A stretch of 20,861 bases of DNA from contig DZCR01000049.1 in the NCBI GenBank assembly GCA_022736495.1, positions 1 through 20,861 on the forward strand, written 5' to 3'. Under the pieces are notes generated by a model that was given only the letters and a program-made list of their open reading frames with translations, did not search any database and was not told the origin of the DNA. This stretch comes from Desulfobacca acetoxidans (lineage in GTDB: Bacteria > Desulfobacterota > Desulfobaccia > Desulfobaccales > 0-14-0-80-60-11). The position numbers and the translations under genes are program-made. Shown here piece by piece: positions 7,923 through 13,317 of the stretch. Position 1 is the stretch's first letter, and each line of letters begins with the position of its first letter.

Positions 7923-8870
7923 TCATGGGACCAGAACCTGCTTCCGGGCGGAACGGATTACCCTGACCCGGGAGGCGACGATGCACCCCTCCAACTCCAC
8001 TCCGGGAGCAATGACGGCTTGGTCCCAGACCACGGTATTGTTCAAGGAGGCCCCCTCCCCTACTGCCACGTCCGCCCCCAAACAGACCGAGCCCTTAAAT
8101 TGCACTCGGGCCCCGATTCTGGCCCCCGGACCGATCAGGGGGTCGGTAAGACTCGAAAAATATCGGGCCAGGTTGGCGGATTCCCCCTGGAGAAGCCGCC
8201 GGTGGGCCGCCAGATAATTCTCCGGAGTGCCGACATCCTGCCAAAAGTGGCCGGTGAGATTATGGTAAGCTAACCGCTCCCCCGCAGCCAGGGCCTCCCG
8301 CCAGGCCTTTACCAAGTCATAGCGCTGCCCGGCGGCGGGAAGATACTGCAACATTTGCGGGTCCACCACCTGGATACCGGTGTAGGCCAGGGGGGAGCCG
8401 TCCCCCCCCGGTGGCGGCGCGCCAATGCTCACCACCGTGCCATCCGCCACCCAGACGTTGTTGTAGGGGGGGCAGTCATGCAGCGCCAGAGTGCTCACCG
8501 CGCCTGCCTGGTGGCTGCGATACATCCCGGCCAAATCCAGGTCCGTCAGGATGTCGCTGTTGATGGCCAGAAACGGCCCGTCCCGCAAAATCTCTCCCAG
8601 TAGTTTGAGGCCGCCGCCGGTACCCAAAATCTCCGGCTCAAGACTCACACTGAGGAGAAAACCCCAGGGTTCGGACCGCAAATAATCGTGCACCAAATCG
8701 GCCAGATGATGGGTGTTCACCGCCACCTGAAAACAACCTGCGGCCTCCAACTGGGCCAGCACCAATCCCAACAGGGGGCGGTTCAATATCGGCATTAACG
8801 GCTTGGGACAGATATCGGTAAGCGGTCGCAATCGCGTCCCGAACCCTGCCGCCAACACAGCCGCTTTCAT
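7923..8870 (-). CDS. NDP-sugar pyrophosphorylase (MurU-like) with C-terminal left-handed beta-helix
   Basis: This is a nucleotidyltransferase that couples NTP and a sugar 1-phosphate to form an NDP-sugar. The N-terminal Rossmann-like domain has the signature LAAGFGTRLRPLT (6-18) with CPKPLMPI (21-28), EPEILGTGGG (78-87) and NSD (104-106, metal-binding Asp). Sugar-site sequence FWQDVGTPENYL follows. After about residue 240 comes a hexapeptide-type left-handed beta-helix (repeats such as IGPGARIGARV and LGADVAVGEGASL). Pseudomonas MurU is shorter and lacks such a helix. The overall build therefore resembles GDP-mannose pyrophosphorylase-like enzymes, although the kinase next door argues for a MurU-type recycling role. 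ATG 8870 is the only sensible start, since the NTP motif begins at residue 3; it has only a weak GGGG ribosome site. Confidence 0.85.
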   Translation of the reverse strand: MKAAVLAAGFGTRLRPLTDICPKPLMPILNRPLLGLVLAQLEAAGCFQVAVNTHHLADLVHDYLRSEPWGFLLSVSLEPEILGTGGGLKLLGEILRDGPFLAINSDILTDLDLAGMYRSHQAGAVSTLALHDCPPYNNVWVADGTVVSIGAPPPGGDGSPLAYTGIQVVDPQMLQYLPAAGQRYDLVKAWREALAAGERLAYHNLTGHFWQDVGTPENYLAAHRRLLQGESANLARYFSSLTDPLIGPGARIGARVQFKGSVCLGADVAVGEGASLNNTVVWDQAVIAPGVELEGCIVASRVRVIRSARKQVLVP

Positions 8871-8883
8871 AGAAGCCCCACGC

Positions 8884-9045
8884 TTTCAGTTTCCGGTTTT
8901 GGGTGTTCGATTAATGCATCTGTCATAAATTTTTGGCGATGACTGATTTTTAAATCCCCTTTTGATAAAGGGGAACTTTAAGAGGTAATTTCTTGTAGTT
9001 CCCCCTTTGCCAAAGTGGGGTAGAGAGGATTTTGGAAAACTGAAA
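8884..9045. repeat. Intergenic repeat element with nested inverted repeats (REP/MITE-like)
   Basis: The gap between the ligase and the nucleotidyltransferase holds a core from AAATCC (8952-8957) to GGATTT (9027-9032). Inside are two hairpins, CCCCTTTTGATAAAGGGG (8956-8973) and CCCCCTTTGCCAAAGTGGGG (9001-9020), plus GGGGAACT (8970-8977) pairing with AGTTCCCC (8997-9004). Outside the core a second pair of arms, TTTCAGTTTCC (8884-8894) and GGAAAACTGAAA (9034-9045), is inverted with one base inserted. There is no ORF or transposase, so if mobile it is non-autonomous. I recall similar C/G-rich palindromes as dispersed repeats in deltaproteobacterial genomes, but cannot check copy number here. Confidence 0.6.
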
Positions 9046-9047
9046 AC

Positions 9048-11129
9048 TCAAAACACGATCCGGCAATCCACACACCAGCAGCCCTGGGGGTCGGCCACCA
9101 CAGGGTTGAGGTCCAGTTCCTGGATTTCTGGGTAGTCCACGGCCAATCGGGAGAGTTTTACCATGGTTTCCGCCAGGGCGGAAATATTGACCCCGGCCTG
9201 GCCGCGGATTCCCTTCAGGATGGGGAATACTTTCAAGGTTTCCAGCAACCGGCCGGCACCTTCCAGGTCTTCCGGCACCAGGGCCCGGGCCACGTCCTTC
9301 AGGACCTCGGTATAAATTCCGCCGGCTCCGGCTACCAGCACCGGCCCGAATTGGGGGTCCCGTTTAAGTCCCATAAGCAGTTCAATCCCCTTGACCTGCT
9401 TCTGGACCAGGATGCCCTCCAGGGTCCCGGCTGGGGGCCGTGCTTGAAACCGGGCCTCCAGGACCTGGTAGGCTTGCCGCAGTTCGTCTGTCGTGGCGAC
9501 GTTGAGAACGACTCCCCCTAAATCTGATTTATGGAGCCACTCCGGCGAAATGATCTTCAGCACCACCGGGTAGCCCAGGTCTGCGGCGGCGGCCTCGGCC
9601 GCGGCAAGGTCAGCAGCCACGACCCCGGGGACCAGGGGGAAGTCATAGGCTCGCAGCATTTCCAGGGCCGCCTCACCCACCAACACCCCCTCCGACGGCG
9701 GCACCATCGGCCGGGAAGCTGCAGGTTGGGGCAGGCTGAAGTCCTTTGATGGACGTTGGGTTAATTGCCGGTAGCGCCAGGTTGCCGCCAGCCCCATGAC
9801 GGCCTCTTCCATGGAATCGAAGCAGGCCACCCCGGGTTCGTTAGCCAGTTCTTGGGACTGAGACTGCATAGCCTCCGTATCGCCATAGAGCAAAATCGCC
9901 ACCGGTTTGCCCCGGGAGTTGTGCTTCTGGACTGCCCGCACGGCCCCGGGGATGTCCAGGTCGTCGTGGCGGGGCGAGGCCAAAGCCGGGACCAATCCCA
10001 GGGCGCAATCCACCTGTTCAGCCTGGATCAGTCCCTTGAGGGCGCGCTGGAATACGCCGGTAAAGGAGCCGGTGACCATACCCAAGGGCCAGAGGTCCAC
10101 CGGATTATTGAGCTTATGCCAGGCCACCCGCTCTTCCTCCATTTTGCGGAGGCTTTCCGGGAACGGGGCCAGTTCCAGGCCATAATCTTCACAGCAATCC
10201 GCGGCGATGATCCCGAAAGCGCCGGTGGCGGTCACCACCCCCAGGCGAGGCCCCTCCGGTGGCTGGAAATGGAGAAAGGCCCGGCACACGGCCAGCATTT
10301 CCACCGTAGTGCGCACCCGGATGATACCGGCCTGGGACAGAGCCAGGTCAACAAGAACATCCTCCCCCACCAGGGAGCCGGTGTGGGAAATGGCCGCTTG
10401 AGCTCCCGCCACGCTGCGCCCGGTTTTTATGACAATAATGGGCTTGGTCCGGGCGATCCGGCTGGCGGTGGTGAGAAACCGCCGGCTCCTTTTCATACCC
10501 TCCAGGTGCATGACGATAATCCGGGTCTGGGAATCGTGCTCCAGATATTCCAGGACGTCCACCGCGTCCACGTCAGCGGCGTTGCCGAGGTCGATGGCCT
10601 TGCCCATGCGGTCGATGAAACAGGCGGCACTCACCTGAAAGGCGCCGGATTGGGCCACCAAGGCCAGGGGCGGCGGGTTCGGGTCCCGGGGAACATCGAT
10701 AAAGGCTGTGGTAAAGCCAGAAAAAGGGTTCAGGATGCCCATGGTGTTGGGGCCCACCACCCGGGCGCCGTGCTCCCGGGCGATCCGCAGGATTTCTTCC
10801 TGCAATTCCTTGCCCCGGTCGTCCGCGTCGGCAAACCCCTGGCTGATGACCACCAGGCGCTTAATGCCATGCTTTACACAGTCCCGCACCGCGTCGACCA
10901 TGCGTTCCCGGCCCAGGGAAATGATTGCCAGGTCGGGAATTTCAGGCAGACCAGCCACTCGGGGATATGTTTTATATCCCAGGATTTCCGGCACCTTGGG
11001 GTGCACCAGGTAGATGCGCCTCGGATAACCGTAGCTCAAGAGCATTTCCAAATTGTTATAAGCGCCGGCCCCAGTCTGACGCGAGGTGCCGATGAGAACC
11101 ACGGAGCGCGGCTCGAAAAATAGTTGCAT
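9048..11129 (-). CDS. ADP-forming acetate/acyl-CoA ligase, fused alpha-beta chain
   Basis: This enzyme interconverts acyl-CoA + ADP + Pi and acid + CoA + ATP, giving substrate-level ATP in anaerobes. The protein (693 residues) has the full fused order. The CoA-binding Rossmann domain starts at FEPRSVVLIGTSR (5-17). Two succinyl-CoA-ligase-like domains follow, with GPNTMGILNP (126-135), LVAQSGAF (157-164) and the phospho-histidine region ISHTGSLVGED (247-257, His249). The C-terminal half is an ATP-grasp domain (about 485-693) with YPVVLKIISPEWLHKSDLGG. All key parts are present, so it should be active; relatives named as protein acetyltransferases carry an extra GNAT domain that is absent here. 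The start ATG 11129 follows AGGGAG by 5 bases. It lies 42 bases after the adenosine-specific kinase gene and is probably co-transcribed with it. Substrate range is not readable from sequence. Confidence 0.92.
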   Translation of the reverse strand: MQLFFEPRSVVLIGTSRQTGAGAYNNLEMLLSYGYPRRIYLVHPKVPEILGYKTYPRVAGLPEIPDLAIISLGRERMVDAVRDCVKHGIKRLVVISQGFADADDRGKELQEEILRIAREHGARVVGPNTMGILNPFSGFTTAFIDVPRDPNPPPLALVAQSGAFQVSAACFIDRMGKAIDLGNAADVDAVDVLEYLEHDSQTRIIVMHLEGMKRSRRFLTTASRIARTKPIIVIKTGRSVAGAQAAISHTGSLVGEDVLVDLALSQAGIIRVRTTVEMLAVCRAFLHFQPPEGPRLGVVTATGAFGIIAADCCEDYGLELAPFPESLRKMEEERVAWHKLNNPVDLWPLGMVTGSFTGVFQRALKGLIQAEQVDCALGLVPALASPRHDDLDIPGAVRAVQKHNSRGKPVAILLYGDTEAMQSQSQELANEPGVACFDSMEEAVMGLAATWRYRQLTQRPSKDFSLPQPAASRPMVPPSEGVLVGEAALEMLRAYDFPLVPGVVAADLAAAEAAAADLGYPVVLKIISPEWLHKSDLGGVVLNVATTDELRQAYQVLEARFQARPPAGTLEGILVQKQVKGIELLMGLKRDPQFGPVLVAGAGGIYTEVLKDVARALVPEDLEGAGRLLETLKVFPILKGIRGQAGVNISALAETMVKLSRLAVDYPEIQELDLNPVVADPQGCWCVDCRIVF

Positions 11130-11136
11130 AAGGACT

Positions 11137-11146
11137 CCCTATAGGG
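11137..11146. promoter_or_regulatory. 10-bp palindrome overlapping the ribosome site of the CoA ligase gene
   Basis: CCCTATAGGG is a perfect 10-base palindrome. Read on the minus strand, its second half is part of the AGGGAG ribosome binding site of the ligase gene at 11129. It could be a small operator, or chance; a hairpin with such a short loop is unlikely. Confidence 0.25.
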
Positions 11147-11171
11147 TTAGGACAGCGTAGGCGGCAAATCT

Positions 11172-11672
11172 TTACCCTTTTGCCCGAAGATCGCTCTTAT
11201 ACCCGAATTTTCGCAGGATATCGAGGCGCCAGGCTCGGCCGGCATCGTCTTCTACGCCTTTAGGGGAGAAGCCGTCCACCACGCCCAGGATGCCCCGTCC
11301 CAGTTCGGTCTGGACCAGGATAACTTCTACGGGGTTGGCGGTGGCGCAGAAAATGCGGCAAACCTCGGGGCAGAGTTTGACGGCGTTGAGCACATTGATG
11401 GGAAAGGCTTCTTTCATGAGGATATTGAACGTGTGGCCCGCGGCAATGAGGCGGGCGTTCTCCGTGGCTGCGGCTTTCAGGTCCGGGTCATTGCCCTCCA
11501 CCCGGATGAGGCAATCCCCGGAGGCCTCGGAAAAGGCCAAACCGAACTTGATGCCGGGAGAGGCGCCCACCAGAATTTCGTATAGGTCTTCCACGGTCTT
11601 GATAAAATGGCTCTGGCCCAAAATGAGATTGGCGCCTTCGGGAATGATGATTTTTTCCAGTTGCAATTCCAT
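11172..11672 (-). CDS. Adenosine-specific kinase family protein
   Basis: The product matches the small adenosine-specific kinase family (about 160 residues, found in archaea and anaerobic bacteria). It has the characteristic opening ELQLEKIIIPEGANLILGQSHF, FGLAFSEASGDCLIRVEGND, the glycine-containing IAAGHTFNILMKEAFPINVL, IFCATANPVEVIL and GRGILGVVDGFSPKGVE. The family name comes from structure-linked work on an archaeal member; the cellular role in bacteria is poorly established. I place the start at ATG 11672 (166 residues) and not GTG 11678, because GAGGT (11679-11683 on the minus strand) lies 6 bases before the ATG and directly abuts the GTG. The gene precedes the ADP-forming CoA ligase by 42 bases and faces away from the binding-protein gene. 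The pairing with an ATP/ADP-linked enzyme hints at an energy or nucleotide role, which is inference. Confidence 0.85.
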   Translation of the reverse strand: MELQLEKIIIPEGANLILGQSHFIKTVEDLYEILVGASPGIKFGLAFSEASGDCLIRVEGNDPDLKAAATENARLIAAGHTFNILMKEAFPINVLNAVKLCPEVCRIFCATANPVEVILVQTELGRGILGVVDGFSPKGVEDDAGRAWRLDILRKFGYKSDLRAKG

Positions 11673-11703
11673 GGGCACACCTCGTCAACGTAACCGGAAT
11701 TCC

Positions 11704-11732
11704 TTTCCAGCACCGGTTTTTTCTGGTATTAT
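11704..11732 (+). promoter_or_regulatory. Putative promoter for the binding-protein gene (extended -10)
   Basis: TTTCCA (11704-11709) lies 17 bases before TATTAT (11727-11732). The -10 is preceded by TG one base away (TGGTATTAT), an extended -10 pattern. The predicted start is near 11739, giving a leader of about 150 bases. It overlaps the minus-strand promoter at 11728-11756. Confidence 0.5.
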
Positions 11733-11756
11733 AGTTACGATAATGGGGGGGGACAA
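11728..11756 (-). promoter_or_regulatory. Putative promoter for the adenosine-kinase/CoA-ligase pair
   Basis: On the minus strand, a perfect TATAAT (11733-11728) lies 17 bases after TTGTCC (11756-11751, 4 of 6 matches). Transcription would start near 11721, about 50 bases before the ATG at 11672. Its -10 shares bases with the plus-strand -10 at 11727-11732, so the two promoters should compete for RNA polymerase. Confidence 0.5.
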
Positions 11757-11887
11757 GCCCATAAGAAACTTAGAGAAAGCGGCAGGGGCAGTGGGCCTCA
11801 CGGCCTGCGGGGCTTGTGCGCCTTGCCCTCTCTACCTCTTCCCCTTTTTCCCTTTGTGCGCTTGAAGAGATAATAAGGAGCGGGACG
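11739..11887 (+). promoter_or_regulatory. Structured, pyrimidine-rich 5' leader of the binding-protein gene
   Basis: The predicted leader begins G-rich. ACAAGCCC (11753-11760) pairs perfectly with GGGCTTGT (11810-11817), and inside it GCAGG (11782-11786) can pair with CCTGC (11804-11808). It is followed by an almost pure C/T tract at about 11820-11857, with very few G or A, which resembles a Rho-loading or ribosomal S1-binding stretch. AAGGAG (11875-11880) is the ribosome site. No known riboswitch class was recognised. Confidence 0.35.
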
Positions 11888-12994
11888 ATAAAGAAATTGG
11901 TGCTCATCGTTGGTCTTTTGCTGTTGCTGGTGGCCCCGGCAAAGGCTGAACTCAAGATCGGTTTATATCTTCCTATGACTGGGTCGGCTGCGGCTATGGG
12001 CCAGATGGTCTGGGAAGGGGTGCAGGTGGCGCATCAACTCCAGCCCCAGGTGTTGGGGCAGCCCGTCAAGCTGGTGCTGCTGGATACCCGCAGCGACCGG
12101 ATTGAGGCGGCCAACGCGGTCAGCCGCCTCATTGAGCAGGATAAAGTGGCGGCCATCATCGGCGAGGTGATCAGCAGCGATACTTTGGCCGGGGGGCCCA
12201 TTGCCGAGCGAGCCGGGATTCCCAATATTTCGCCCACCGCCACCAACCCCCTGGTGACCCAGAATCGGCAATTCGCGTTTCGGGCCTGTTTTGAGGACAG
12301 CCTCCAGGGACGGATCGCGGCCCGGTATGCCTGGGAAAATTTGCAGGCCCGGAAGGTGGCTCTGCTCATCGACCAGGCCCAGGACTACTGCGTCGGTCTG
12401 ACCAAGTTTTTCGAGCAGGAATTCAAACGCCTGGGGGGCCAGATCGTGGCCACCAGTTATATTCAGACCGGTGATCAGGATTTTAGCGCCCAGATTTCCG
12501 CGCTGAAGGCCAACCATCCCGATCTGATTTATGCACCCAATTATTATGCCGAAGATGCGCTACTGGCCAAGCAACTCCAGGACCTGGGCCTGAAAACCCC
12601 CATCCTCACGGGCGACGGGGCGCAGGTGCCGGAACTCCTCAGCATCGGCGGCCCGGCGGTGGACGGCATGTATTTCACCGCCCACTTTCACCGTCAAGGC
12701 ACCAACACGGAGATCGGCCAGAAGTTCATGCAGGCCTATGAAGCCAAGTACCACAAGCCTCTGGATGCCTTTGCGGCGTTGGGCGGCGACAGTTATTTTC
12801 TGCTGACTGACGCCATGGCCCGGGCCGGAGGCGCCGACGGGGGCAAGGTGGCTGAGGCCCTGGCCGCGACTAAAGACTTTGCCGGGGTCACCGGGACCAT
12901 CACTATGGGCGCAAACCACAATCCCATCAAGGGCGTGACGGTTATCAAGGTGGAGCAGGGGAAGTTTGTGTATCAGACGACGATTAATCCCTGA
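11888..12994 (+). CDS. ABC transporter periplasmic substrate-binding protein (LivK-like, type 1 fold)
   Basis: This is a periplasmic receptor of the branched-chain amino acid/urea (HAAT) class. After the signal peptide (KKLVLIVGLLLLLVAPAKA) the mature protein begins ELKIGLYLPMTGSAAAMGQ. It continues with hallmarks of the Peripla_BP_6 fold: AAIIGEVISSDTLAGGPIAE, IPNISPTATNPLVT, the hinge strand YIQTGDQDFSAQI and the second-lobe LDAFAALGGDSYFLLTDAM. The length of 368 residues is usual. No permease or ATPase gene lies nearby, so it is an orphan receptor. Start choice is unusual: AAGGAG (11875-11880) sits 7 bases before ATA 11888, which gives an ideal signal peptide (M)KKLVLIV. The open frame extends upstream to a GTG at 11816, but that adds 24 residues unlike a signal sequence. 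TTG 11897 is a fallback. The ligand is unknown; an amino acid is most likely. Confidence 0.87.
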   Translation: MKKLVLIVGLLLLLVAPAKAELKIGLYLPMTGSAAAMGQMVWEGVQVAHQLQPQVLGQPVKLVLLDTRSDRIEAANAVSRLIEQDKVAAIIGEVISSDTLAGGPIAERAGIPNISPTATNPLVTQNRQFAFRACFEDSLQGRIAARYAWENLQARKVALLIDQAQDYCVGLTKFFEQEFKRLGGQIVATSYIQTGDQDFSAQISALKANHPDLIYAPNYYAEDALLAKQLQDLGLKTPILTGDGAQVPELLSIGGPAVDGMYFTAHFHRQGTNTEIGQKFMQAYEAKYHKPLDAFAALGGDSYFLLTDAMARAGGADGGKVAEALAATKDFAGVTGTITMGANHNPIKGVTVIKVEQGKFVYQTTINP

Positions 12995-13003
12995 ATAATA
13001 TTT

Positions 13004-13309
13004 ATGGGTCAACCCAAGATTAATATTCCGAAAGACAAGATCGAGGACTTCTGCCGCCGGTGGAAGATCAGAGAGTTTGCTTTGTTTGGGTCGGTGTTGC
13101 GGGATGATTTCAGGCCGGATAGTGATTTGGATGTACTGGTAGTCTTCGAGCCGGATGGTGGGATCACCTTCAATAATCGTGTTGAGATGCAGGATGAGCT
13201 TACCGCAATTTTTGGCCGTGAAGTTGATCTGGTGGAGAAGGATGCAATCCCCAATCCTTTCCGGCGTCATGAAATCTTAACGACCAAAGAGGTCGTTTAT
13301 GCCGGATAA
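13004..13309 (+). CDS. Minimal nucleotidyltransferase (MntA/MNT-type), orphan antitoxin-like
   Basis: This is a 101-residue protein of the polymerase-beta-type minimal nucleotidyltransferase family. The motif GSX10DXD is exact (Gly29-Ser30, then Asp41 and Asp43 in GSVLRDDFRPDSDLDV), and a third carboxylate sits in REVDLV (Asp75). The end NPFRRHEILTTKEVVYAG is typical of MNT genes that precede a HEPN (DUF86-like) toxin. In type VII MNT/HEPN toxin-antitoxin systems the MNT enzyme AMPylates and silences the HEPN RNase. Here the catalytic residues are intact but the next gene is a DNA methyltransferase, not HEPN. A five-codon open frame at 13299-13316 may be the vestige of the lost partner. The start ATG 13004 lies 9 bases after the previous stop and lacks a clear ribosome site. 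Base composition is intermediate between the GC-rich neighbours and the AT-rich gene that follows. Confidence 0.85.
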   Translation: MGQPKINIPKDKIEDFCRRWKIREFALFGSVLRDDFRPDSDLDVLVVFEPDGGITFNNRVEMQDELTAIFGREVDLVEKDAIPNPFRRHEILTTKEVVYAG

Positions 13310-13316
13310 CGCTTAA
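13299..13316 (+). pseudogene. Possible vestige of the HEPN toxin start (MPDNA then stop)
   Basis: An ATG at 13299 overlaps the last codons of the MNT gene in another frame and reads MPDNA before TAA at 13314. MNT/HEPN pairs commonly overlap in this way, and HEPN proteins of this group often begin MPxD. The sequence then shifts to AT-rich DNA leading into the methyltransferase. The reading is suggestive but five codons is very little evidence. Confidence 0.25.
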
Positions 13317-13317
13317 A

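Noticed and set aside
9765..11123. 452-codon open frame on the plus strand opposite the CoA ligase
   Set aside because: It is antisense to a gene with complete, ordered catalytic motifs, is rich in His/Gly/Gln as expected of a shadow frame in GC-rich DNA, and matches no domain I know.
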